Shown here: positions 44,441-53,591 of the stretch, piece after piece
Position numbering within the stretch: the first letter of the stretch is position 1
Layout: each line of letters begins with the position of its first letter
From: Planctomycetota bacterium
GTDB lineage: Bacteria > Planctomycetota > Planctomycetia > Pirellulales > Thermoguttaceae
Direction of reading: 5' to 3'
DNA: 64,000 bases
NCBI GenBank assembly: GCA_029550925.1
Contig: JAKPGL010000183.1
Coordinates: 31,619 to 95,618, forward strand
Notes under the pieces: model-generated
Database searches by the model: none
Told to the model about the DNA's origin: nothing
What the model saw: only the letters and a program-made list of their open reading frames with translations
Position numbers and translations under genes: made by a program

Positions 44441-45391
44441 GTGGCCATTGACATTTATTTCAAAGAAACATTACCCATTCTGACGCAGCGGCTGGTGGAG
44501 ACGTATGCGGAGGTTTCGACCATTCGGCATTTGGGTTATTGCCCCCTGCCCAATTACGAGACGATCATCGCCTGCACCGAGGACTTGAAGGAGATTTTGT
44601 ATCCGGGGTATCGTCGGCGGGACCATCTGCACCTGGCGAATGTGGAGTATTATGTGGGCGATTTGATCGATCGGTTGCACGATCGGCTGACGGCGCAAAT
44701 TGCCCGGGCCATGTGCCACGGAGCCGGGCAAAGTGAACACTGCGACGTCAAACAGCGGGAATACTTCGAGGGACTGGCCCAGGCGAAGACGATGGCCTTT
44801 TTAGAACGCCTGCCAGAACTGCGAAAAATGCTGGCCTTAGACGTGCAGGCGGCCTACGACGGCGATCCGGCCTGCCGGTCTTACGACGAGGTGATCTTTT
44901 GCTACCCCGGCTTTGAGGCGATCACCATCTATCGGCTGGCGCATATCCTTTGGGAACTCGACGTGCCGCTGATTCCTCGCATGATGACCGAATGGGCCCA
45001 TAGCAAAACTGGCATCGACATTCATCCGGGGGCAAAGATCGGTAAGTATTTCTTCATGGACCACGGCACGGGCATTGTCATTGGCGAAACTTGCGAGATC
45101 GGCGAGTGGGTCAAATTGTATCAGGGCGTTACCTTGGGCGCCTTGAGTTTTCCGACAGACGCCGAAGGGAAACTCATCCGCGGCAAAAAACGCCATCCGA
45201 CCATCGAAGACCGGGTAGTCGTCTACGCCAACGCCACCATCCTGGGCGGGCAAACCGTGATCGGCCATGATTCGGTCATTGGCTCCAGTGTGTGGTTGAC
45301 CCGTTCGGTGCCGCCCAATACGACGGTGGCTTTAGAAAAACCGCGCCTCATGATGCGCGGCGCCGAAGTCGAACCGGAATATCAGATTTAA
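44441..45391 (+). CDS. cysE: Serine O-acetyltransferase
   Basis: A 316-residue enzyme making O-acetylserine from serine and acetyl-CoA, the committed step to cysteine. The N-terminal helical domain is long (about 1-190; the EpsC-like form). The C-terminal left-handed beta-helix has the catalytic [12 protein letters not shown] region, GVTLGA, and [19 protein letters not shown] hexapeptide turns, ending in PP-type coil and a short tail. It starts with GTG under a strong GGAGGAGG. It stands alone, convergent with the histidine kinase. A cysteine supply role alongside the Cys-rich proteins 6 kb away is conceivable but not shown. Confidence 0.95.
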   Translation: MAIDIYFKETLPILTQRLVETYAEVSTIRHLGYCPLPNYETIIACTEDLKEILYPGYRRRDHLHLANVEYYVGDLIDRLHDRLTAQIARAMCHGAGQSEHCDVKQREYFEGLAQAKTMAFLERLPELRKMLALDVQAAYDGDPACRSYDEVIFCYPGFEAITIYRLAHILWELDVPLIPRMMTEWAHSKTGIDIHPGAKIGKYFFMDHGTGIVIGETCEIGEWVKLYQGVTLGALSFPTDAEGKLIRGKKRHPTIEDRVVVYANATILGGQTVIGHDSVIGSSVWLTRSVPPNTTVALEKPRLMMRGAEVEPEYQI

Positions 45392-45449
45392 TCGGCTTCT
45401 GGTTCCCTTGCGCCTCGATGGGCGACGGGCTTATCCCTGCTTCCAGTTC

Positions 45450-47318
45450 TTAAGAACGGCCGGGGACCTCGGCGGAGGCGGCCGCGCCGGCTGTTTCGGG
45501 CGGAGTGGGAAGGTCTGGTCGGCTCGGCAATTCCCGCGGTTCCAAACCAGCCCGGACAAACTCCTGGAATCCCTCCGCCAAGGCCGAGTCCCGAGACGGT
45601 TTGGGCATGATCCACGGAAGCCGAACGGTAAAGGTGCTGCCTTTGCCCAATTGACTTTCTACGGAAACTTCGCCGCCCATCAGACGGCACAATTCTTTGA
45701 CAATCGATAGTCCCAAGCCGGTGCCGGAGTATTCCCGCGCCATGGAATCGCTCCGGAGTACCGTGCTGCCTTGACGGAACTTCTCGAAGATGATCTGTTG
45801 GTCCTCCTCGGCGATTCCGACGCCGGTGTCGGCCACCCGCATCACCAACCAATCTTCTTGTCGTTCTACCGAGACGGTAATTCGGCCCCCTTCGGGCGTG
45901 AATTTGATCGCATTCGAGAGGAGATTATTCAGTATTTGTTGGACGCGGGCTTGCTCTTGGAACATGGGCGGCAAATCCGCCGGGATGTGGACTTGCAGGT
46001 CCAGATTTTTCTTTTCCGCTAGCGGTCGGGCCAGATCGCACTGGGACTGCACCACCTGAGCGATGCTAAAATCGGCCGGTCGCAATTCCATCCGACCGGC
46101 TTCGATCTTCGCCAGGTCCAGAATGTCGTTGATCATTTCCAGGAGATGCCGACCTGACTTCTGAATGTTCTGCACATACCGACGGTATTTTTCCTCCAGC
46201 GCGGGCAGTTCCGAAAGAAGTTCGCTGAAACCCAAGATGCTATTGAGCGGTGTGCGGAGTTCATGGCTCATGGTGGCCAAAAAGTCGCTCTTAAGCCGGT
46301 TCATTTCATACAGTTGCATATTCGCCCTCGCCAGGGCGTCCACTTTGGCGTCCAGGTTGGCGTTGGCCTGGCGAAGTTCCTCCTGGGTGGAAACCAGGTG
46401 GCGAAGCATCCGGTTGAAGGCCACGGCCAAGGCTTCAAACTCGTCGCCGGTCCGAATCTCCGCACGCATCGTGATATTGCCCCGGCTGATGGCCTCGCTC
46501 ACGTCCCGAAGGTGCTTCAGCGGTTTGACGATCACATACCGGATGATGGCGTAAGAAGCCAGCATGGCCAAGAACATCGTTACCAAGGCGGTGGTCCATA
46601 GGATGGCCCGGTTCCAGTGCATGGCGGCCAGCGTTTCCTCGTTCGGAATGCCGATCCGGATCACCGCCATCAGGTCGCCTTTGCGCCGGGCGGTCGAATT
46701 GCCCAGGGCGCTAAGCGTCGATCCGGCTGAGGTTACCCCCGCATCGATGTCCAAAGGCAATGGCTGATGACACGCCGTAACACAACTGGAGTCCGCATAA
46801 ATCGGTTGATAATAATAGTAGGTCTTGCCGTCCTCGCTGAAACGCTCCGCATAAAGCTGGTCCCGCTTCGGGCGCGTCGATTCCTCTTTGCCGCTCTTGT
46901 CCTTTCCGGGTTCCTCGGGGCCTTCGTATTGGAGATAGTATTTCAGCAACTCCTGTTCAAATTCGTAGTCGGGTTTGAATTCCGCGTTGGTCTCTCGAAG
47001 ATTGCCTTGTCGCTCCGGCAAAATAAATTTAAGCTGGCGGTACTTCACCTTCCCCAACTGCTCGGTCAACCAGGGCAGATACACGGCGCGAAAGTTCGGG
47101 TCGGTCTCCAGTTTGGACCAGTGCGTCCGAATCATGATCGTATCCACTAGGTTCCGCCCGGTCGCCGGATTCTTCGCATGGACCAGTTTCTCGGTCTGGT
47201 TGCCGTACCACCAAAAACTGGCCGCAATCAATAAAAACAAACATACCCCAAACAGGAGCCGACATTTCCGCTCCAAATTCGTCTCGCCCAAAACACGTTT
47301 CAACGACCGATAGGACAT
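45450..47318 (-). CDS. Membrane sensor histidine kinase with a CxxxCH-containing periplasmic domain
   Basis: A 622-residue two-component kinase. Transmembrane helices are at about 20-38 and 230-252. The periplasmic domain between them (Tll0287/DUF3365-like) ends with SSCVTACHQP, where Cys179, Cys183 and His184 could hold a c-type haem. HAMP (about 250-305), a coiled coil, HisKA with MSHELRTPLN (His about 352) and the HATPase domain with NLLSNAIKF, VADTGVGI and SGTGLGLSIV follow. A Pro/Ala-rich tail ends it. No response regulator is adjacent, so its partner is elsewhere. Redox or gas sensing is an inference from the CxxxCH motif. Confidence 0.9.
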   Translation of the reverse strand: MSYRSLKRVLGETNLERKCRLLFGVCLFLLIAASFWWYGNQTEKLVHAKNPATGRNLVDTIMIRTHWSKLETDPNFRAVYLPWLTEQLGKVKYRQLKFILPERQGNLRETNAEFKPDYEFEQELLKYYLQYEGPEEPGKDKSGKEESTRPKRDQLYAERFSEDGKTYYYYQPIYADSSCVTACHQPLPLDIDAGVTSAGSTLSALGNSTARRKGDLMAVIRIGIPNEETLAAMHWNRAILWTTALVTMFLAMLASYAIIRYVIVKPLKHLRDVSEAISRGNITMRAEIRTGDEFEALAVAFNRMLRHLVSTQEELRQANANLDAKVDALARANMQLYEMNRLKSDFLATMSHELRTPLNSILGFSELLSELPALEEKYRRYVQNIQKSGRHLLEMINDILDLAKIEAGRMELRPADFSIAQVVQSQCDLARPLAEKKNLDLQVHIPADLPPMFQEQARVQQILNNLLSNAIKFTPEGGRITVSVERQEDWLVMRVADTGVGIAEEDQQIIFEKFRQGSTVLRSDSMAREYSGTGLGLSIVKELCRLMGGEVSVESQLGKGSTFTVRLPWIMPKPSRDSALAEGFQEFVRAGLEPRELPSRPDLPTPPETAGAAASAEVPGRS

Positions 47319-47597
47319 CGCTCAGGCCAGCTTATGGTGGACAAAAACTATTTGCCGTCTGCCCCGCCCCCAGCGTCATGCTTCTTTGCCCAGGAGGCAA
47401 TCCCTCCGTCCAATGGCGTTTCTTTCCTAAATTGTATCAGGCCCAGCCGGTCTATACCACCGAGAAATGACCACCAAGCCATCCCCCAAAAGAGGCTCTC
47501 CATATCCTTCCCCATCACTCCTATTTACGTTGGTGGGCCTTTCCAAAGAGTCCCTATTCGACGATTTGCTTTCCAACCATGCGTCCCAAGGGGCTTG

Positions 47598-49565
47598 CTA
47601 CTGGGGCATATCCAGGTAGGGGTCCAGCCCCAAACGGCGCTGCGTCTGCGCCCGCCTACGTTCACGCCAAAGCAACAGTTTGCGCATCCGGTAATGCCGG
47701 CGTTCCGCCCGCCGCTGGGCTTTTCGGAACAGTCGGAGAGACATCCCCGTCAGGCCGGGATGCTCTCGGCCCCGGTCGGCCCATTGGCGAGCTTCCGCCT
47801 TGCCAAACCCCAGTTCCAACAGTTCGTCGTCTAGGGCGGCAAATTGCCGAAAGGAGCCAGGGTCGCCCTGTCGGCCTGCCCGACCTGCCAATTGACGGTC
47901 GATCCGTCGGGCCTCGTGCATTTCCGCCGCAATCACGTGCAGTCCGCCGCGTTCAGCCGCCCCAGGGCCTAATCGGATGTCGGTCCCCCGGCCTGCCATG
48001 TTGGTGGCCACGGTAACCCGGCCTGCCTGACCGGCCTGAGCGATAATCTGCGCCTCTTCTTCCTCTCGCATGGCGTGGAGCACTTGATGCGGAATACCTG
48101 CCGCCGTCAGCAGTCGGCTCAGATGCTCCGACTTGTCAATCGAACGGACGCCAATCAGCACGGGCCGACCGGCTGCGGAAAGGCTTCGCACCTCTTCGAC
48201 GATGGCGGCCCATTTCGCCTCCGAAGTTCCAAACACCTTCGCCGGCCACTCCTGCCGGATGACCGGGCGATTCGGCGGAATCACCACCACCGGGCAGCCA
48301 TAAATCCACCGAAACTCCCACGCCGCATCCTGGGCCGTGCCGGTCATCCCCGCCAAGTGCGGATACCGAAGGAAAAAGTCCTGCACCGTGATCCGGGCAG
48401 CCTGGCCTGTCCCTTGCCGAACCGGCAACCCCTCCTTGGCTTCCACCGCCTGATGGATGCCTTCTTGCCAGCGGCGTCCATCGGCCAATCGGCCGGTAAA
48501 CTCATCCACCAGCACTATCTCTCCGTCTTGAACCACAAAATGCTGGTCCCGATGGAAGTGTTCCCGCACGTAGATTGCTCGTTCCACAAAGGCGTACATC
48601 TTCGGCAGGCTCAGACCGCCTAACGACGCCGATTTATCCAATCGGCGGACCTTGGCCCGGCCTGCTTCGGTCAGAGACACGGAGCGATCTTTGGGGTCTT
48701 GCAGGTAGTCGATTTCCGGCTGGAATTGGCCCGCTGCTTGGGCGCTCCACTGGAAGCAGGCCAATTCCGCCGGGTCGGCCTCCGGCGACGGCGACGCCAG
48801 GATGAGCGGCGTGCGCGCCTCATCGATCAGCACGGAATCCGCCTCGTCCACCAGCGCGAAAAATGGCGGCCGCTGCATCGGCGTCCAACCATCCGCTCCC
48901 GCTCTACCCGTCGCTTGGTGTTCGTTGGGGACCGCTCCGGTAAGGGAGAAAGGTCCAGACTCCGCCCGGCTGCGGAGTCGATCCCGCAAAAAGTCGAACC
49001 CGAACTCCCGCGCCGTCCCGTAGGTGATGTCGCAGGCATAGGCCCGCCGCCTTTCCGCCGCCGACATCCCGGTTTGAATCACCCCCACCGAAAGTCCCAG
49101 CAACTGATAGATCGGCCCCATCCACTCCGCATCCCGACGGGCCAAATAGTCGTTCACCGTGGCCAGGTGGCATCCGCGGCCAAGAAGGCCGTACAAATAC
49201 AGCGGCAATGTGGCTACAAGGGTTTTGCCCTCGCCGGTCTGCATTTCGATAATCGTCCGATGGCACAGGGCCAGGCCGCCTAAAAGTTGCACCTCATAAG
49301 GACGCATCCCCACCGTGCGACGGGCCGCCTCTCGCACCAAGGCAAACGCCTCCGGGGCCAATCGGAACAACGGTTCGCCGCTGCGGGCCCGATACCGAAG
49401 CCCAAGACTCGCCTTCCGGAGTTCTGCGTCCGACATAGGCCGGAACCGCCGTTCCCAATCGGCGATCCGCGGCAACTGCCGACGCCACCAGGCCAGCCGA
49501 ATCCAACCCGGTACGAACCCCCATCGAGCCGACTTGTCCAAAACTGCTTCTATGCCGCCTACCAT
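47598..49565 (-). CDS. Truncated SecA paralog (SecA motor lacking C-terminal domains)
   Basis: A 655-residue SecA homologue with both nucleotide-binding folds. Walker A is MQTGEGKTL, the DEAD box is VDEADSVLIDEARTP, then FTGRLADGRRWQEGIHQAVEAKEG and the NBD2 motifs TNMAGRGTDIRLG and RQLAGRAGRQGDPG. The pre-protein cross-linking region is shortened (IYVREHFHRDQHFVV). After NBD2 only about 80 basic residues remain, so most of the helical scaffold/wing domain and the zinc-binding linker of SecA (about 900 residues) are missing. It is likely a second, specialised motor rather than housekeeping SecA. ATG 49565 is chosen over an upstream TTG; neither has a clear ribosome-binding site. Confidence 0.85.
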   Translation of the reverse strand: MVGGIEAVLDKSARWGFVPGWIRLAWWRRQLPRIADWERRFRPMSDAELRKASLGLRYRARSGEPLFRLAPEAFALVREAARRTVGMRPYEVQLLGGLALCHRTIIEMQTGEGKTLVATLPLYLYGLLGRGCHLATVNDYLARRDAEWMGPIYQLLGLSVGVIQTGMSAAERRRAYACDITYGTAREFGFDFLRDRLRSRAESGPFSLTGAVPNEHQATGRAGADGWTPMQRPPFFALVDEADSVLIDEARTPLILASPSPEADPAELACFQWSAQAAGQFQPEIDYLQDPKDRSVSLTEAGRAKVRRLDKSASLGGLSLPKMYAFVERAIYVREHFHRDQHFVVQDGEIVLVDEFTGRLADGRRWQEGIHQAVEAKEGLPVRQGTGQAARITVQDFFLRYPHLAGMTGTAQDAAWEFRWIYGCPVVVIPPNRPVIRQEWPAKVFGTSEAKWAAIVEEVRSLSAAGRPVLIGVRSIDKSEHLSRLLTAAGIPHQVLHAMREEEEAQIIAQAGQAGRVTVATNMAGRGTDIRLGPGAAERGGLHVIAAEMHEARRIDRQLAGRAGRQGDPGSFRQFAALDDELLELGFGKAEARQWADRGREHPGLTGMSLRLFRKAQRRAERRHYRMRKLLLWRERRRAQTQRRLGLDPYLDMPQ

Positions 49566-49684
49566 AAGGAAGTGTTCCGAAAACGTTTCGTCCGTCTTTC
49601 CGGTTGCCCACCTCAAGAAACCGACCAGGCCCCTGGGGGACAGGGGCCTGGCATGAACGGCGAAAGGAGGGCTGTCAGCCGAGC

Positions 49685-52021
49685 TTATTCATCGGAATAC
49701 ACCCGGGTGCTTTCTTCCTTCATCACCGGGCGTTCCATTTCATCGGCCAACAGTTGGACTCGCATCCGGAGGTCTCCTGGCTGGAGACACTGAACACGGA
49801 TGCGGTAAGTGGCTTCTGCTTTGGGGGCTAGACGGGCCAAATTCTCGAACCGAATCCGCCCCTCCTCGATCACATGCCGAGTCGGCCCTTCCGCCGCTAC
49901 TACCCGCATCTGCGGCGGCGTAAGCGCCTCCAGTTGTACATTGCTGGCCGTCTTCGACCCCTGGTTGTACACCCGAATCTCGTAGGTGGTTTCTCCCTGT
50001 TTTTCCACCGGATCGGTTGTGTCGGCCACCTGGAAGTTCAGCGCCACAATTCCCTCCACCTCCACCGGATGTTCCTTCTGCACCGTAGCCACTCGCTCCG
50101 CCGTGCAAGACATCCGAAGCGCCTTCTGGCCCAACTCCTCCGGCAAGAGCGTCAGTTTTACTACGCCGGTCGTCTGCACAGGCAGCTCGGCCAAGCGCCA
50201 TGAGACAGTTCGGTTGCTCTGCTCGTAATAGCCGTGGTTGTCCGCCGAAACAAACTTCATCCCCGGCGGTACCTCGACCAAAAGCGTTATCCCCTTTGCC
50301 GGCGCGGAACCAGTATTGGCGATAGAAATCTGATAGACAGCCTCCCGTTCCAGATACCGCCGCGTAGCGCCGGCCACGTTGAGGTCCAATTGCGGCGCCA
50401 ACACCTGAAGCTTTTGCCGAGTTTCGGTCCGCAGGTTTCCTTCTGCCCGTCCAAGAATCACCGAATCATACACCCCAGGCCGGGCCGCCGTAAGGACCAA
50501 CTCCAATTGTCGGCTTTCCCGCGGCCGAAGCACCCCCACATCGTATTCCAACTCCTTGCCGGCAGGGTGTTGAAATCCTTCCGGCACATGGGCTTCCAGA
50601 ACCACCCCCTCGGCCACGCCGGTGCCGGGATTCGACACGGTGATGGTTAACGTGGTCGAATCGCCGATGACGACCTGCTGAGGCGTAGAAACCTTGATGT
50701 CCAACAACGGCCGGGTCGCCACGGTTCGGGCCGACGCCTCGGCCGCATACTGGACCATAGCCACACTGCCAATCTCACCTTCTGCGGTAGGCACCAGTTC
50801 CATTTCGACGGTGATCTCCTGCCCCGGAGCCATAGAGCCTAGTTTCCAGACTAATTCGCCGCCGACGCCGCGCTGGGCGGCAGGTTGGGTCCGTACAAGC
50901 CGGGTTCCCCGCGGAATCTGGTCCCGCAGTTCTACGTCCGCCGCCGCCGCCGAACCGGTATTGACGACCTTGATCTGAAACTTGGCAGGTCGGCCTACCT
51001 GAACTTCCTGGGGCGCCACCTTGTGGATGGTGATCTGGGCGGTTTGCGGCCCTTCGAGGACTTTGCTGCCTGGCTGGCCGGTGCCTTCCTCTTGTCCCGA
51101 ACTCTCCGAAGGAGGCATGGCCCCGCCGAAACCCGGCCCAGAGGAACCTCCGGGTTGTCCTGCAGGAGACAATGGCCGAGCCGAGGGCGCGGAAAGCATC
51201 CCCGGTGCTACGTTGGCGGGAGGAGGTGAAACGCTGCCCCCTGAGGGAGGTGCGATTTCTCCTGGGGTGCTAGGATTTCCTGCTCCTAACCGACCCGTCG
51301 GCCCATTGGCATCCACGGAAAACGGCGCGGGTTCTGGTGTTCTTCCAGCAGGTCCTGGCGGTACGGCCACCGTGCTAGGCGGCGAAACCGAGGGATTTTG
51401 GGCCACTCGCGGCCCCGCCGGTGAAGTCGCAACCCCAACTCCCGGAGGACTTGCGTATCCAGGGGTTGGCGAATTTTGTCCCCCCGACGTAGTCCCCCCT
51501 TCCCGAACCCGATCCCCAAACGGATCCGTCATCGGAGAACTATTCGCCCCTGCCCCCCCAGACACAGACGACCCAGGCGGGCCAGACACCGACGAGCCGG
51601 AAGAATTCCCTGCTGATCCCTCCGGTCGGACAGGATTTCCACCTGGGTTCCCGGAAAAATTAGGATTGCCGATCTGAGTTCCGGAGGCTGGGAAAACCAC
51701 ACTCCGAAGGGGATTCGGACCAGGAAAGGAGGTCTCCGAATTGGCCCTGGGAACAGCGGTTCCCATTATCGGACCGACCGGAGGGACCGGCCGAGTGGAG
51801 GGCGCCGGCACAAATATCCGAGGGCCTTTTTCCCCGGAAGCGTCCGAAGGTTGGGTATCAGCCCGCCCCGACAAGGAAGGCGTCTGCGCAGAAGGCGCTG
51901 GGGAAGGACTGCCTGCCCCAGAAACTGCCGAGGCGTCATTTCGGGGGACTTGAGCAATCGCCATCGCACCGATCACCCCCACACCTACAAGGGCGACCAT
52001 GCAAAATACCACCCGCTTCAT
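49685..52021 (-). CDS. Secreted DUF11-repeat (CARDB-like) surface protein
   Basis: A 778-residue exported protein. A signal peptide (MKRVVFCMVALVGVGVIGAM) precedes about 310 residues of Pro/Gly/Ser-rich disordered sequence. Four beta-sandwich repeats of about 110 residues follow (from about 335), each with an IxVxNTGSAxAxxVxLxD-type motif such as FQIKVVNTGSAAAADVELRD and YQISIANTGSAPAKGITLLV. DUF11 repeats occur in cell-surface proteins, including the chlamydial OmcB in the same superphylum. It may be a cell-wall or envelope component. A family B repeat lies just upstream of its start. Confidence 0.85.
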   Translation of the reverse strand: MKRVVFCMVALVGVGVIGAMAIAQVPRNDASAVSGAGSPSPAPSAQTPSLSGRADTQPSDASGEKGPRIFVPAPSTRPVPPVGPIMGTAVPRANSETSFPGPNPLRSVVFPASGTQIGNPNFSGNPGGNPVRPEGSAGNSSGSSVSGPPGSSVSGGAGANSSPMTDPFGDRVREGGTTSGGQNSPTPGYASPPGVGVATSPAGPRVAQNPSVSPPSTVAVPPGPAGRTPEPAPFSVDANGPTGRLGAGNPSTPGEIAPPSGGSVSPPPANVAPGMLSAPSARPLSPAGQPGGSSGPGFGGAMPPSESSGQEEGTGQPGSKVLEGPQTAQITIHKVAPQEVQVGRPAKFQIKVVNTGSAAAADVELRDQIPRGTRLVRTQPAAQRGVGGELVWKLGSMAPGQEITVEMELVPTAEGEIGSVAMVQYAAEASARTVATRPLLDIKVSTPQQVVIGDSTTLTITVSNPGTGVAEGVVLEAHVPEGFQHPAGKELEYDVGVLRPRESRQLELVLTAARPGVYDSVILGRAEGNLRTETRQKLQVLAPQLDLNVAGATRRYLEREAVYQISIANTGSAPAKGITLLVEVPPGMKFVSADNHGYYEQSNRTVSWRLAELPVQTTGVVKLTLLPEELGQKALRMSCTAERVATVQKEHPVEVEGIVALNFQVADTTDPVEKQGETTYEIRVYNQGSKTASNVQLEALTPPQMRVVAAEGPTRHVIEEGRIRFENLARLAPKAEATYRIRVQCLQPGDLRMRVQLLADEMERPVMKEESTRVYSDE

Positions 52022-52047
52022 TCCTTGATCCCCTTCACGAGAGGGTT

Positions 52048-52140
52048 TTTAAGAGCCTCTAACAAAATGACTTTACCGATCCCCCGCTAGGGGGTACCCA
52101 CTAAATTCTTTCCCGGCTTCGTTTTGTTAGAAACTCTAAA
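52048..52140. repeat. Family B short inverted-repeat element, copy 2
   Basis: A 93-bp element with left arm AAGAGCCTCTAACAAAATGA (52051-52070), right arm TTCGTTTTGTTAGAAACTCT (52118-52137) and a CCCCC-GCTA-GGGGG hairpin at 52081-52094. It lies 27 bp upstream of the DUF11 gene. Confidence 0.75.
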
Positions 52141-52475
52141 GTTTTTGGGAACCCCTTGGGGCCGGTCGGTAGAAAAAGGCTTACGCCGATTCTCAAAAAT
52201 ACCCTGAGGGCCCCCTAACTACCAAAACCCTGTCTTTAAGGAAAGAGCATTTCGCTCAATCCGAGGGAGCAAAGAGGCTCAAAGCGTAAAACAGAAAAAA
52301 CAAACAATACGGACAAAATAAGAAAAGATATTTGGGCGGGCCATCTGGGTAGTCTAGGAAGATAAGCGAAAAATCGTACCCGATGGCCTTGGAAAAATCC
52401 AGAAGGGGAACTTTTCGGCCGCGGGTACTGGCCGCCCAGCACCTTGTGATTCCTGCCAAAACAGCAAGAATCCAG
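52141..52475. other. Intergenic region between repeat B and repeat A
   Basis: No supported gene. It is A-rich on the plus strand from about 52290 to 52335, with a short lone dyad near 52200-52220. It probably holds the DUF11 gene promoter. Confidence 0.35.
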
Positions 52476-52696
52476 GTAACATTTCAGCCGAATGGAGGGA
52501 GTCCTATTGGGAAGAAGGCCCTTACATTGTCATTCCCGCGCAAGCAGGAATCCGGGCTACCTTGAATCGCCTACGTTGTTATTTAGCCTCCACGGAAACA
52601 GATACCCAGAGGTCTGGATTCCCGCTTGTGCGGGAACGAGCCCCCATCCCCAAGGGGGAGAGAAACATAGAGAAACAGCTTCGGCTGAAGTGTTAC
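52476..52696. repeat. Family A MITE-like element, copy 4
   Basis: A 221-bp copy: left terminus GTAACATTTCAGCCGAATGG (52476-52495), ATTCCCGCGCAAGCAGGAAT (52532-52551) and ATTCCCGCTTGTGCGGGAA (52618-52636) dyads, and right terminus CTTCGGCTGAAGTGTTAC ending at 52696. The segments between termini and dyads differ from the other copies. Confidence 0.8.
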
Positions 52697-52727
52697 GAAA
52701 ACCGAAGGGTTGTGGGAGAGAACCCTG

Positions 52728-53423
52728 TTAGGGGGCCAACTGCAGGATACGGAAGTTGTCGAAACGGATCCAATGTTCGGCGTTGGCTGGGCCGTTGTAG
52801 CATTGGATGCTGACCATATCGTCGGCGCCCCGGGGCAGCTTTCCTTCGGCGGCGGTTTGAAACTCCCCCTGACCTGCGGGCCGATATTGAGCCTGGAATT
52901 TTTCCCCGTCCAAGACCAACCGGAGATCGACGGCCAAGGTATCGGTGGGTTTTCGTCCGGGGATGATGTAGGTTTGGGCGGCATGATTCTGTTCGATATT
53001 TTCGTGAACCAGTTTGAAGACGGGCTTGTCCTCGTGGTACCAAGTGATGCCGGCCTGCTCGTACTGGTTGGTGGGCTTGGCGGTGAAGACGACGGTTACC
53101 TCGATGGCCACTTTGCCAAGGCCGGGTTCGGGGGCTTTGCGGCGGAGGGCGTTTTTGACGGTGGGGGCCACGCCCGGTTCCACCCGGATTTCCAAGGCCC
53201 CGTCTCGAATTCGCCAGGTATTGGCGTCTTCTCGGAGCCAGGTCCAGCCGTCGGCCAGTTTGCCTTCAAAAGTGTCCTCAAACAATACTTTTGGTTCCGC
53301 GGGAGGTTTTGCCTCTGCGGGTTTGGCTTCGGCAGGTTTTGGTTCGGCGGGCTTCGGTTCAGCAGCCCGCAGCAGTGAAACCACAACGCCCAAAACGACC
53401 AAGAAGGAAAGAATAACTCTCAT
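52728..53423 (-). CDS. Secreted lectin-like (DUF1080/DUF1349-type jellyroll) protein
   Basis: A 231-residue exported protein. The signal peptide MRVILSFLVVLGVVVSLLRA is followed by a five-unit EPKPAEAKPA-type spacer and one beta-sandwich domain beginning VLFEDTFEGKLADGWTWLRED and containing DANTWRIRDGALEIRV. These are hallmarks of DUF1080-like or related concanavalin-fold domains common in planctomycetes and linked to glycan binding. GGGGAGA lies upstream of the ATG at 53423. The longer frame upstream is not supported. It is in line with the PQQ-repeat lipoprotein on the same strand. Confidence 0.72.
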   Translation of the reverse strand: MRVILSFLVVLGVVVSLLRAAEPKPAEPKPAEAKPAEAKPPAEPKVLFEDTFEGKLADGWTWLREDANTWRIRDGALEIRVEPGVAPTVKNALRRKAPEPGLGKVAIEVTVVFTAKPTNQYEQAGITWYHEDKPVFKLVHENIEQNHAAQTYIIPGRKPTDTLAVDLRLVLDGEKFQAQYRPAGQGEFQTAAEGKLPRGADDMVSIQCYNGPANAEHWIRFDNFRILQLAP

Positions 53424-53591
53424 GCCAGGTCTCCCCAAAAAGCCCCCTGGGGTGGGAAAAAAAGAAGCAGTCTTGGCAGGATTGTTTTGAGGGATCTCTA
53501 TATAGTGTACCATCCCACGGGGTAGAAAGCCAGGGGGGAGAAAACCGGATCGTATCATCCGCCCTCGGCCTTCCGCTTTCTGCCCTCGGCC

